Source of the DNA: JBFWPF01 sp050250135
Lineage (GTDB): Bacteria; Chlamydiota; Chlamydiia; Chlamydiales; JAFEGQ01
Direction of reading: 5' to 3'
DNA: 41,436 bases
Assembly (NCBI GenBank): GCA_050250135.1
Contig: JBFWPF010000015.1
Location: 1 to 41,436 of the forward strand
Shown: piece after piece, positions 17,142-24,936 of the stretch
Position numbering within the stretch: the stretch's first letter is position 1
How the letters are laid out: every line of letters begins with the position of its first letter
Notes under the pieces: model-generated
Database searches by the model: none
What the model saw: the letters and a program-made list of their open reading frames with translations, nothing else
Told to the model about the DNA's origin: nothing
Program-made: the position numbers and the translations under genes

Positions 17142-18116
17142 GTGAAGAGATGGCTACTAACGGGGATGGCGCTACTCGCTCTCCCCATCATGACCTTTGC
17201 CCAAGGTGAGGCGAAGGGTTACCGCAATGCAACCGGTTCGGTCTGTTCCGACGGGAGCTCTTGCAACAAAGGGTGCTGCGCGCAGCCCTCTTCGGGAAGC
17301 TGCTGCTGCCCCAACCTCTGTGGCCATTGGAGCCTCGAAGGAGCGGCCCTATATTGGAAAGTCTGCTTCGACGATGAGCTGCTTGGTTTTGGAGATACCT
17401 TCTTTGATACGGTGAGACCCGGTAATGAGTGGGGTTTCAAGGTCAAGGGGCAGTGGAGCAGCTGCGACTGGAAGAAGTTCGTCAGCCTGACCTATTGGTA
17501 CTTTGATGAGAGCGACCATGGTCGCACTCCCATCATCGAATCGACCGATGGTCTAGGGCAGAACGAGTATTTCTTCGCTAAGCTCCACCACGAGTATCAG
17601 CGGCTATCGGCTCGGGCCGGTCACTACTGCTGCTACGACCCTTGCAAAGGGGGGCTCTATGCCTACGGCGGGATCTCTTGGATCTACATCAAAGATCGGA
17701 GCCGGTTTGACGCAAACCAGCTTCCCCTTCAGCGAGGCCAATACCAAGCTGCCGGTTTTGAGGCGGGCGTTGGAGCGCGCTACAAGATCTGTGGTGGCTT
17801 TGGCCTTGCTGCCGAACTCGGCGGTGTTGCCGCCATCGGCGATCGCAAGAGCCAGATCGAAGTAGGGTTCACCACCATCACGACCTACCGGCGTCCGCAG
17901 GTAACCCTCTGTGTTCCCGGCCTCGATACCAAACTGGAAGCCTTCTACGAGTGCTGCTGGTGCGGGTTCGACTGGGGCCTGTTTGTGGGCTATGAGCAGC
18001 ACTACTTCTGGAACGTCAAGAAGAACAGTCCGTTGCTTAATCCCACCCCCTTGGCAGCTCGCAACCAAGACTTTGGGGTAGGGGGACTCTACTTCGGAGC
18101 ACGGGTCGGCATCTAA
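17142..18116 (+). CDS. Cys-rich Lpg1974/MOMP-type outer-membrane porin, copy 1
   Basis: A 324-aa protein with a signal peptide (MKRWLLTGMALLALPIMTFA). It starts at GTG 17142 behind an AAAGGAGG site. A Cys-rich stretch follows near residues 30-65 (VCSDGSSCNKGCC, SCCCPNLC), then the Lpg1974-type barrel (HWSLEGAALYWKVC, EWGFKVKGQW, LTYWYFDESDHGR, LHHEYQRLSARAG, GFEAGVGARYKICGG, VTLCVPGLDTKLEAFYECCW, FVGYEQHYFWNVKKN, FGVGGLYFGARVG). I count 18 cysteines. Members of this family are major surface barrels of environmental chlamydiae and Legionella; in chlamydiae cysteines cross-link the envelope in place of a thick peptidoglycan layer. It is the most diverged of the three tandem copies. Confidence 0.85.
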   Translation: MKRWLLTGMALLALPIMTFAQGEAKGYRNATGSVCSDGSSCNKGCCAQPSSGSCCCPNLCGHWSLEGAALYWKVCFDDELLGFGDTFFDTVRPGNEWGFKVKGQWSSCDWKKFVSLTYWYFDESDHGRTPIIESTDGLGQNEYFFAKLHHEYQRLSARAGHYCCYDPCKGGLYAYGGISWIYIKDRSRFDANQLPLQRGQYQAAGFEAGVGARYKICGGFGLAAELGGVAAIGDRKSQIEVGFTTITTYRRPQVTLCVPGLDTKLEAFYECCWCGFDWGLFVGYEQHYFWNVKKNSPLLNPTPLAARNQDFGVGGLYFGARVGI

Positions 18117-18140
18117 GCGCCACCCGAGATTGAGGAAGCT

Positions 18141-18171
18141 AGCCCCGGGGGGTCTCCCCTGGGGCTTTTTT
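18141..18171 (+). terminator. Rho-independent terminator after porin 1
   Basis: A stem of about 11 bp (AGCCCCGGGG against CCCCTGGGGCT, one imperfect pair) is followed by a T run. It separates porin 1 from porin 2. Confidence 0.85.
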
Positions 18172-18299
18172 GTTTCCCATTAGTTCGCCAAATCCCTCCC
18201 GCCCTTGATATAAAAAAACATTTTAATAACCCGTTTATTGTTAAAAAAGAGGGGATTTAATACAGGAAGGGGCAAAGCCAACACCCAAAGGAGGAAGCG

Positions 18300-19277
18300 G
18301 TGAAGACTTGGTTAATTGGTGGGATCGCGGCCCTTGCGCTCCCGATGATGACATTTGCCCAGACCGATACGGGCACACAAAAGGGTTATCGAAACGCTAC
18401 CGGGTCGGTCTGTTCCGATGGGGGTTCTTGCAACCGTGGTTGCTGCGCCCAACCTTGTGGCGACTGCTGCCAACCCAGCTGCTGTGGTTGCTGTGGCCAT
18501 TGGAGCCTAGAGGGGGCCGCCCTCTACTGGAGAACCTGCTTCGATGATGAGGTCTTTTTCCTAGAGACCGACGGGCACCGAAGAACCGTAAGACCCAACA
18601 ACGAGTGGGGCTTCAAGATCAAAGGGGAGTACCTCACCTGCGATCAGTGCAAATTCGCTAGCCTTACCTACTGGTACTTTGACGAGACCGACCACGGTAG
18701 GGTATTCGACACCAACGACTTCGAGCGCTCCGGTCGCCTTCATCACGAGTACCAGCGGCTCTCCGGCCGTGTGGGCGCCTACTGTTGCCAAGGGTGCAAA
18801 GGGGGCCTCTACGGGTACGGCGGGATCTCTTGGATCTATATTCGGGATCACAGTCGCTACTTTGTGGATAGCTCCACCCCATTGGATGCTAGACAAAGAG
18901 GGGAGTTTCAAGCGGCCGGCTTTGAAGCGGGTGTTGGGGGCCACTACAAGATTTGTGGCGGCTTTGGCGTTGCAGCTGAACTCGGTACCGTTGCGGCTAT
19001 TGGGGATCGGAAGAGCCGATTGGAGGAGACGCTTGGCACACAGGATCTCTTCTTCCACTACCCTTCGACAACGCTCTGCGTTCCTGGCCTCGACACCAAG
19101 CTTGAGCTCTTCTATGAGTGCACCTGGTGCTGTTTCAACTGGGGAGTATTTGTTGGCTATGAGCAACACTACTTCTGGAACGTGAAGAAGAACCGAGCCT
19201 TCGACTTCTTGAACACCGCCCGCGCCCAAGACTTTGGGGTAGGGGGTCTCTACTTCGGAGCACGGGTCGGCTACTAG
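18300..19277 (+). CDS. Cys-rich Lpg1974/MOMP-type outer-membrane porin, copy 2
   Basis: A 325-aa paralogue of the preceding gene. It starts at GTG 18300 with CCAAAGGAGGAAGCG just upstream. The signal peptide MKTWLIGGIAALALPMMTFA is followed by a stretch with eleven cysteines in about 45 residues (NRGCCAQPCGDCCQPSCCGC). The barrel then matches porin 1 segment by segment and ends in FGVGGLYFGARVGY. I count 22 cysteines. It has its own terminator and a long AT-rich upstream region (18170-18270), so it is likely expressed separately from its neighbours. Very similar to copy 3, especially in the first 60 residues and at many aligned segments. Confidence 0.85.
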   Translation: MKTWLIGGIAALALPMMTFAQTDTGTQKGYRNATGSVCSDGGSCNRGCCAQPCGDCCQPSCCGCCGHWSLEGAALYWRTCFDDEVFFLETDGHRRTVRPNNEWGFKIKGEYLTCDQCKFASLTYWYFDETDHGRVFDTNDFERSGRLHHEYQRLSGRVGAYCCQGCKGGLYGYGGISWIYIRDHSRYFVDSSTPLDARQRGEFQAAGFEAGVGGHYKICGGFGVAAELGTVAAIGDRKSRLEETLGTQDLFFHYPSTTLCVPGLDTKLELFYECTWCCFNWGVFVGYEQHYFWNVKKNRAFDFLNTARAQDFGVGGLYFGARVGY

Positions 19278-19301
19278 TCGCTACCCGAATTGAGGAAGCT
19301 T

Positions 19302-19332
19302 AAGCCCCGGGGGTTTCCCCCGGGGCTTTTTT
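19302..19332 (+). terminator. Rho-independent terminator after porin 2
   Basis: A perfect 12-bp stem (19302-19313 with 19317-19328), TTT loop and T run. It is nearly the same sequence as the terminator of porin 1, as expected for a duplicated unit. Confidence 0.9.
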
Positions 19333-19474
19333 ATTGCCCCTATTAGGCGTTCATAAGGCGTACATTTTATCTCGCATTCTTTTCTGTACAAATAAAATAG
19401 GATCCTTGTATAGCGGGGTTAGCTAGGATGACCCATTGCCTTGGGGTCCAATCAACTTCTAAATGGAGGAAGCG

Positions 19475-20452
19475 GTGAAAACTTGGCTAATAGGAGGGAT
19501 CGCAGCCCTTGCGCTCCCCATAATGACATTTGCCCAGACCGATACGGGCACTAACAAGGGCTATCGAAACGCTACCGGGTCGGTTTGTTCCGACGGGGGC
19601 TCTTGCAACCGCGGTTGCTGTGCCCAACCCTGTGGCGACTGCTGCCAACCCAGTTGCTGTGGTTGCTGTGGCCATTGGAGCCTCGAAGGGGCAGCTCTCT
19701 ACTGGAGAACCTGCTACGACGACGAGGTTTTCTTTCCCGAGACTGACGGCCACCTTAGGACCGTTAAGCCCGACAATGAGTGGGGCTTCAAGATCAAGGG
19801 GCAGTACACCAGCTGCGATCAGTGCAAGTTCGCTAGCTTGACCTACTGGTACTTTGATGAGACCGACCATGGTCGGGTCTTCGATTCGAGTGACTTCGAG
19901 ATCTCCGGTCGGATCCATCACGAGTACCAGCGCCTCTCCGGGCGGGTAGGTCACTACTGCTGCCAGGGTTGTAAAGGGGGCCTCTATGGATACGGGGGGA
20001 TCTCCTGGATCTACATCCGTGACCGGAGCCGTCACTTTATCGAGAATGAGGTCTCGATTACCCGACATCAGCGGGGTGAGTTCCAAGCTGCCGGCTTTGA
20101 AGCTGGGGTTGGGGGCCACTATAAGATCTGCGGCGGCTTTGGTATCGCTGCAGAACTGGGCACCGTTGCCGCTATCGGCGATCGGAAGAGCCGTGCTGAT
20201 GAGACCATCACGGTTACGACCCACATCCACTACCCCTCGGTAACGCTTTGCGTGCCTGGCCTCGATACTAAGCTTGAGGCTTTCTATGAGTGCAACTGGT
20301 GTTGCTTTAACTGGGGTCTGTTCGTCGGTTACGAGCAGCACTACTTCTGGAATGTGAAGAAGAATCGTCCTTTCGACTTTTTCAATGGCTTTGCCCGCTC
20401 CCAAGACTTTGGGGTAGGCGGCCTCTACTTTGGCGCACGGGTCGGCTACTAG
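19475..20452 (+). CDS. Cys-rich Lpg1974/MOMP-type outer-membrane porin, copy 3
   Basis: A 325-aa third paralogue. An ATG at 19463 is in frame, but it overlaps the GGAGGA ribosome site used by copies 1 and 2; by homology the start is the GTG at 19475. The signal peptide (MKTWLIGGIAALALPIMTFA) and the Cys-rich block are almost identical to copy 2, and both have 22 cysteines. The barrel loops differ most (for example around FDSSDFEISGRI and FIENEVSITRHQ), as expected for surface-exposed regions under selection. Ends FGARVGY. Predicted outer-membrane channel with disulfide cross-links. Confidence 0.85.
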   Translation: MKTWLIGGIAALALPIMTFAQTDTGTNKGYRNATGSVCSDGGSCNRGCCAQPCGDCCQPSCCGCCGHWSLEGAALYWRTCYDDEVFFPETDGHLRTVKPDNEWGFKIKGQYTSCDQCKFASLTYWYFDETDHGRVFDSSDFEISGRIHHEYQRLSGRVGHYCCQGCKGGLYGYGGISWIYIRDRSRHFIENEVSITRHQRGEFQAAGFEAGVGGHYKICGGFGIAAELGTVAAIGDRKSRADETITVTTHIHYPSVTLCVPGLDTKLEAFYECNWCCFNWGLFVGYEQHYFWNVKKNRPFDFFNGFARSQDFGVGGLYFGARVGY

Positions 20453-20477
20453 TCGTCCTGACCACTCTGGAAGTTGG

Positions 20478-20509
20478 AGCCTCGGGGGAAACCCCGAGGC
20501 TTTTTTTTT
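20478..20509 (+). terminator. Rho-independent terminator after porin 3
   Basis: AGCCTCGGGG pairs with CCCCGAGGCT over about 10 bp with a GAAA-type loop, followed by nine T residues. It separates the porins from the NfeD/FloA unit 23 bp downstream. Confidence 0.9.
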
Positions 20510-20531
20510 CCCTTGAGCCTATGCTAGGGGA

Positions 20532-22031
20532 ATGCGATGGTTCCTTACCCTCCTCACCCTCCTCCTTCCCCTTGCCGCCGACCCTGCCGAGGTGCCGAGC
20601 AAAGTGGGCTATATTGCCGTGGGACGGGAGGGGATTACGAAGTCGACGCTGATCAAAGTTCGTGCGGCCCTCAACCATTATAAGAGGGAGAAGCCCTCCT
20701 TCGTTATCCTGCAGCTCAACACCCCGGGAGGGGAGGTCTTTGTCTCCCAAGAGATCTCCGACGCCCTCCGAGAGCTGGACTCTCGGTATGGGATCCCAGT
20801 CGTCGCCTTTATCGACAACTGGGCCCTCTCAGCAGGCGCCATGCTCGCCTACTCCTGCCGCTACATCGCGACCGCCCAGGATGGGCTGATGGGAGCCGCC
20901 CTCCCCATCCTGATCAACCAGGAGGGGGGTGTCCAGGCCGCCTCCGAAAAGATCCGCTCGGTCGTCCGGGCCGACTTTGCCTCCCGGGCCGAGTTCTTTG
21001 GCCGTAGTCCCGCCATTGCCGAGGCGATGGTCGACCCCGACCTGATCGTCGTCAAGCGGGGAGGGGAGATTATCGCCCTTAACAGCGAATCGGAGATCGA
21101 AAAGGGGGATGAGGTGATCAGCGCCAAAGATAAGCTCCTCACCCTTAAAGCCCAGGAGATGATCGATCTTGGTGTAGCTAATTTTTTAGTGCACACGACG
21201 GTCCGGGCCGAGCCGACCCACCACCCCTATCCCTTGGCCGACTCTCCCCTTAGCGAGATCCCCCTTTTCAAGGAGATGGCCGACGCGACTGTGATCCCTT
21301 ATAAGCCGACTTGGAAGGAGGGGTTCTTTTCCATCCTGACCCTCCCCATCGTCTCCTCCCTCCTCTTTCTGGGGCTGATCTTGGGCTTCTACATCGAGAT
21401 CAACACTCCCGGCTTTGGGGTAGCCGGCACCGTCGCCCTCGTCTGCCTCTTTTTCATTATCCTCTCGAGCTTTGCCCTTCAGGCGATGAACTGGTTTGAG
21501 GTGGGCCTTTTGGGCCTTGGCCTCCTCCTGCTGGCCCTCGAGCTCTTTGTCATTCCTGGCTTTGGGATTACCGGCATCCTCGGCATCCTCTTTACCATTG
21601 TCGCTTTGGTGGCCATGCTCCTCCCCAACATCGGCAAGGTCCACTGGGACTTTGACATGGGGCAGTTCAACGCAGCAGGGGAGGAGTTTTTGGTCCGCCT
21701 TGCTTGGATAGGGGGGGCGGTAGTCGTCGGTGTCCTCCTGATGTTTCTCCTCTCCCGCTTTGTCCTCCCCCGCTTCTCCCGCTTTAGCCACCTTGTGCTC
21801 AAGGGGGAACAGGAGACTTCAAAGGGGTATGTGTCGGGGATCGAAGCCGAGAGACTCCCCCCTGTGGGGACGGTAGGGAGGGCGGCAAGCCCCTTGCGCC
21901 CCTCGGGTAAGGTGGCCATTGGAGAGGAGCTCTACGATGCCACCACTCGAGGCGGGTACATTGCCAAGGGGGCACAAGTCGTGGTAGTAGAGAGGGGAAG
22001 GGCCCACCTTATTGTGGAGGAGAAAACCTAA
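20532..22031 (+). CDS. Long NfeD-family membrane serine protease (ClpP-like)
   Basis: A 499-aa protein. An N-terminal signal or anchor precedes a ClpP-class protease domain (residues 25-230). QLNTPGGEVFVSQEISDALR is followed by the nucleophile motif DNWALSAGAMLA with S100, and K140 (ASEKIRS) fits the Ser-Lys dyad spacing of archaeal NfeD homologues. Four or five TM segments span about 265-410, and a C-terminal OB-fold NfeD domain includes VGTVGRAASPLRPSGKVAIG and GELYDATTRGGYIAKGAQVVV-like residues. Family members cleave membrane-associated substrates and are genetically paired with flotillin-type proteins, here floA two genes downstream. The stop overlaps the next start (TAATG). Confidence 0.9.
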   Translation: MRWFLTLLTLLLPLAADPAEVPSKVGYIAVGREGITKSTLIKVRAALNHYKREKPSFVILQLNTPGGEVFVSQEISDALRELDSRYGIPVVAFIDNWALSAGAMLAYSCRYIATAQDGLMGAALPILINQEGGVQAASEKIRSVVRADFASRAEFFGRSPAIAEAMVDPDLIVVKRGGEIIALNSESEIEKGDEVISAKDKLLTLKAQEMIDLGVANFLVHTTVRAEPTHHPYPLADSPLSEIPLFKEMADATVIPYKPTWKEGFFSILTLPIVSSLLFLGLILGFYIEINTPGFGVAGTVALVCLFFIILSSFALQAMNWFEVGLLGLGLLLLALELFVIPGFGITGILGILFTIVALVAMLLPNIGKVHWDFDMGQFNAAGEEFLVRLAWIGGAVVVGVLLMFLLSRFVLPRFSRFSHLVLKGEQETSKGYVSGIEAERLPPVGTVGRAASPLRPSGKVAIGEELYDATTRGGYIAKGAQVVVVERGRAHLIVEEKT

Positions 22032-22501
22032 TGATCTGGGGCGGATTGATGATTGGGGTGGGCCTGCTCCTGATCATCCTCGAGTTCTTCCTGCCAGGGG
22101 GAATTATGGGGGCGGCAGGGGGTCTCCTCTACCTGATGGGCCTTGTCGCCTTTGCCTTAAACAGCCCCTCGCTGATCCTTACCCTCGCCGTGGTTGCAGT
22201 GGCAGTCGCCGCCCTCTTCCTCGCCGTCTGGATCACCCTAAAACGGATGCGCGAGTCGAAATCGGAGACCCCCATCTTCCTCAAAAGCGACCAAGAGGGG
22301 TATAAGGCCTCTGCGTGGGCCAGCGAGCTGGTGGGGAAGGAGGGGACCGTCCGCTCCGACCTCAAGCCGGCTGGCCATGTCCTCATTGAGGGGCAACGTT
22401 ATCAGGCGTTGTCCCGCGGGGGCTACCTTCCCCAAGGGGCACCCATTGTTGTGATCGGTGGGCAGGGGGCCCACCTCATCGTTAAGGAGAAAAAGCCATG
22501 A
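22031..22501 (+). CDS. Short NfeD-domain membrane protein
   Basis: A 156-aa protein with three or four TM helices in residues 1-75 and a C-terminal NfeD OB-fold (GKEGTVRSDLKPAGHVLIEG, then RYQALSRGGYLPQGAPIVVI). It lacks the protease domain. In related clusters the short form sits between the long NfeD and FloA and may bridge the two in the membrane. Its start overlaps the preceding stop, and its stop overlaps floA (ATGA), so the three proteins are probably made in fixed ratio. Confidence 0.88.
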   Translation: MIWGGLMIGVGLLLIILEFFLPGGIMGAAGGLLYLMGLVAFALNSPSLILTLAVVAVAVAALFLAVWITLKRMRESKSETPIFLKSDQEGYKASAWASELVGKEGTVRSDLKPAGHVLIEGQRYQALSRGGYLPQGAPIVVIGGQGAHLIVKEKKP

Positions 22502-23520
22502 TCCTCGGTATCGGCATCGAAATCTACATCCTGATCATTGTGATCGCCCTGATCGCCATCGCGATCCTTGCGATTATCGGACGTTTTATCAGCCTCTGGT
22601 TCCAGGCCTTTGTTTCGGGAATCCCCATCGCCCTCTTCAACATCATCGGGATGAGCCTGCGCAAAATCCCCCCCCGTGTCATCGTTAACGCCCGGATCAA
22701 CTCCTACAAGGCGGGCCTCAAAACCCTCACCGTTGCCGACCTTGAGACCCACTATCTGGCCGGCGGCCATGTCCTCGAGGTGGTGGCCGCCATGATCGCC
22801 GCCGACAAAGCAAACATCCCCCTCGACTGGCGCCAGGCGACCGCCATTGACCTTGCGGGCCGCGACATCCTCGATGCCGTTAAGACCTCGGTCTACCCCA
22901 AGGTGATCGACTGCCCTGAGCGGACCCAGGGGGCCTTTATCGTCGCCGTTGCTCGGGACGGCGTCCAGCTCAAGTGCCGTGCCCGGGTCACCGTCCGGAC
23001 CAACATTGCCCAGCTCGTCGGCGGCGCCACCGAGGAGACGGTGATCGCCCGAGTCGGCGAGGGGATCGTCAGCGCGATCGGCTCCTCCAACACCCACCTC
23101 GACGTCCTCGAGTCTCCCGATCGGATCTCCAAGCTTGTCCTTGAGCGGGGGCTCGACGCCCAGACCGCCTTTGAGATCCTCTCGATCGACATCGCCGACA
23201 TCGATGTCGGCGAGAACATCGGTGCCCGCCTCCGGGCTGACCGCGCCGAGTCGGACAAGCGGATCGCCCAAGCCGAGGCCGAGAAGCGGCGCGCCATGGC
23301 CGTTGCCGCTGAGCGGGAGAACATCGCCATGATCAAGGACCGCCAAGCCAAGCTCGTCGAGGCCGAGGCGCAGGTCCCTACCGCCATCGCCGAGGCCTTC
23401 CGAAAAGGGAATCTCGGCGTCATGGACTACATGCGCCTGAAGAATATCCAGAGCGATACCGAGATGCGCACCTCCATTGCCAAGGAGAGTGAGCCTCGCG
23501 ACAACCCCCAGCCCGGCTGA
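22498..23520 (+). CDS. floA: Flotillin-like protein FloA
   Basis: A 340-aa protein, close to the usual ~330 aa of FloA (YqfA). One N-terminal hydrophobic segment (about residues 6-28) is followed by the conserved body: IGMSLRKIPPRVIVNARI, KAGLKTLTVADLETHYLAGG, NIPLDWRQATAIDLAGRDIL, GGATEETVIARVGEGIV, and the alanine/glutamate-rich helix AQAEAEKRRAMAVAAEREN. FloA scaffolds membrane microdomains on the cytoplasmic face. Its 3' neighbour overlaps its stop (TGATGG). Confidence 0.93.
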   Translation: MILGIGIEIYILIIVIALIAIAILAIIGRFISLWFQAFVSGIPIALFNIIGMSLRKIPPRVIVNARINSYKAGLKTLTVADLETHYLAGGHVLEVVAAMIAADKANIPLDWRQATAIDLAGRDILDAVKTSVYPKVIDCPERTQGAFIVAVARDGVQLKCRARVTVRTNIAQLVGGATEETVIARVGEGIVSAIGSSNTHLDVLESPDRISKLVLERGLDAQTAFEILSIDIADIDVGENIGARLRADRAESDKRIAQAEAEKRRAMAVAAERENIAMIKDRQAKLVEAEAQVPTAIAEAFRKGNLGVMDYMRLKNIQSDTEMRTSIAKESEPRDNPQPG

Positions 23521-23930
23521 TGGATTTTTTTGAGCTGATCGGCCTTCTCCTGATGCTCCTCTTCCTCCTGTCGCCCCTCTTGCGCAGGCTTTTTGGAAGG
23601 AAGAAGAGGGCGGCTCCACTGCCGAGCATCAAACCTCCCGTCGTTGAAAAGGTCATCCGCCCCTCTCCTCCGCCACCAAAAGAGGCGCAGCGCCCCTTGC
23701 ATGAAGTGGGGGAGTTTCACCCCGCTTTGGAGGAATACGCAGGGATGGAGGCCACAGGGGCCCCCTCCTTCAAACCGACCATTGGGCTGGAGATGGGGAG
23801 CCGCTACGGGGAGGATGCGGCCTACAAGAGTGCCGGTGCGGGGACCTCTCGCATCGCTCAGTTGCTAAGGAGACCTGGCGGCGCGCGAGAGATGGTCCTT
23901 CTCAGCGAGGTTATTTCTCGTCGTTTGTGA
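23520..23930 (+). CDS. Small one-TM protein following floA
   Basis: A 136-aa protein with one strong N-terminal TM helix (residues 3-21: FFELIGLLLMLLFLLSPLL), then basic and proline-rich sequence (RRLFGRKKRAA, SPPPPKEAQRP) and a soluble tail ending SRIAQLLRRPGGAREMVLLS. I do not recognise a named family. The ATG lies in TGATGG, overlapping the floA stop, so it belongs to the operon, and a role with the FloA/NfeD membrane complex is the natural guess. Its last 20 bases overlap the convergent gene. Confidence 0.65.
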   Translation: MDFFELIGLLLMLLFLLSPLLRRLFGRKKRAAPLPSIKPPVVEKVIRPSPPPPKEAQRPLHEVGEFHPALEEYAGMEATGAPSFKPTIGLEMGSRYGEDAAYKSAGAGTSRIAQLLRRPGGAREMVLLSEVISRRL

Positions 23931-24933
23931 GGAAAGGACTCCTCGTCACCTTTCCTGACTCCAGAAGGGATTCGACTGATTGTCTTCGTTCCAATTTTGT
24001 TCTGGAAGGCGGGGGGGAGATTGAGCGGACCTTAACCTTACTGGCGAGCCGGTTCGCAAGCTCGTTCGGCATATTGAGGAGCTTGTTGTCCAGCAGGTCC
24101 TTATGGGGAATGGTGCCAAAATCGATCAACTTCTCTTGTCCTAGCCAGAGGGCATAGGGAGAGAGGGTGACGGCCATCTTCTGGCTTAAGTTCTGCTGGC
24201 CTACCTTTAGCTTAAGGCTCTCTTGGAGCGGGCGTTCGGTGAGGGGTAGGTCAGACCACTCCATATGCACGGTGACATGGTCCGTAGTCCAGTCGATCTC
24301 CTCCTCTTTGCACTGAAACTTGAGGGTGATCTGGTTTTGTATTTCCATCATCAGGGCAAAGTTGATAGGTACCAGATTTACCCCAAGCTCGCTCTCTATT
24401 TTGCCAAGCCAGCTGGATAGCTCTTGAGGGTTCATCGGTCCCCTTTTCCGCTCGACAGGCCCCTCTTTTGTTAGGAAGCAGAAGGTATACTCCTCGGCCT
24501 CCGTTTGGTAGTAGTACCACGCGCCAGGACGAATTTCCAAAGCCGTTGCGCGTTCGAACCATCCCTTGTACACCTTCAGCGTCTCCTCCCTAGGACTAAC
24601 GATTCCGGTAAAACACATCGGGGATTTGCCTGTGAGATCGGGCGTGGTCTGATTGTAGGGGTGTTGAGAGGTGTGGAGCGAGCTCATTCTATAGTAGGAC
24701 TCCTGCGAAGAGGCAGTTCGGGCAACGGGGGCGGGAAGGGGCCTTTTGAGCACCACACCCTCTCCTGCCGCTAGCACCGCGAAGGAGCTAATTGCACACC
24801 ACTGCACCCAAGGCGACCGGCGAAAAAGGGGGTAGCACACCCCTGCCAGCACGAGATCGGTAGCTAGCCGAATAGCGGGCGCGCGACTCTCCCTCGAGGC
24901 AGCGCGCCAAGGAATGATCTCCCTAATGTCCAT
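23911..24933 (-). CDS. Unknown protein with N-terminal bilobed hydrophobic segment
   Basis: A 340-aa protein of unknown family. Two hydrophobic stretches at about residues 20-37 and 42-62, separated by a few charged residues (RRSPWVQ), would form a membrane hairpin. The rest is soluble and mostly polar, with no motif I know; the C-terminus is basic and Ser-rich. It starts three bases after the upstream gene's stop with AGGAA nearby, so the two form a unit. In a chlamydial host this layout suggests an inclusion-membrane or secreted protein. No type III signal can be judged by eye. Confidence 0.55.
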   Translation of the reverse strand: MDIREIIPWRAASRESRAPAIRLATDLVLAGVCYPLFRRSPWVQWCAISSFAVLAAGEGVVLKRPLPAPVARTASSQESYYRMSSLHTSQHPYNQTTPDLTGKSPMCFTGIVSPREETLKVYKGWFERATALEIRPGAWYYYQTEAEEYTFCFLTKEGPVERKRGPMNPQELSSWLGKIESELGVNLVPINFALMMEIQNQITLKFQCKEEEIDWTTDHVTVHMEWSDLPLTERPLQESLKLKVGQQNLSQKMAVTLSPYALWLGQEKLIDFGTIPHKDLLDNKLLNMPNELANRLASKVKVRSISPPPSRTKLERRQSVESLLESGKVTRSPFLTNDEK

Positions 24934-24936
24934 TTC

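Noticed and set aside
19487..20404. 305-codon minus-strand frame antisense to porin 3
   Set aside because: Similar shadows occur opposite the other porins because codon use is shared; the porin is the real gene.
22423..23619. 398-codon minus-strand frame antisense to floA
   Set aside because: FloA is unmistakable on the plus strand; the antisense product is a low-complexity Gly/Asp-rich shadow.
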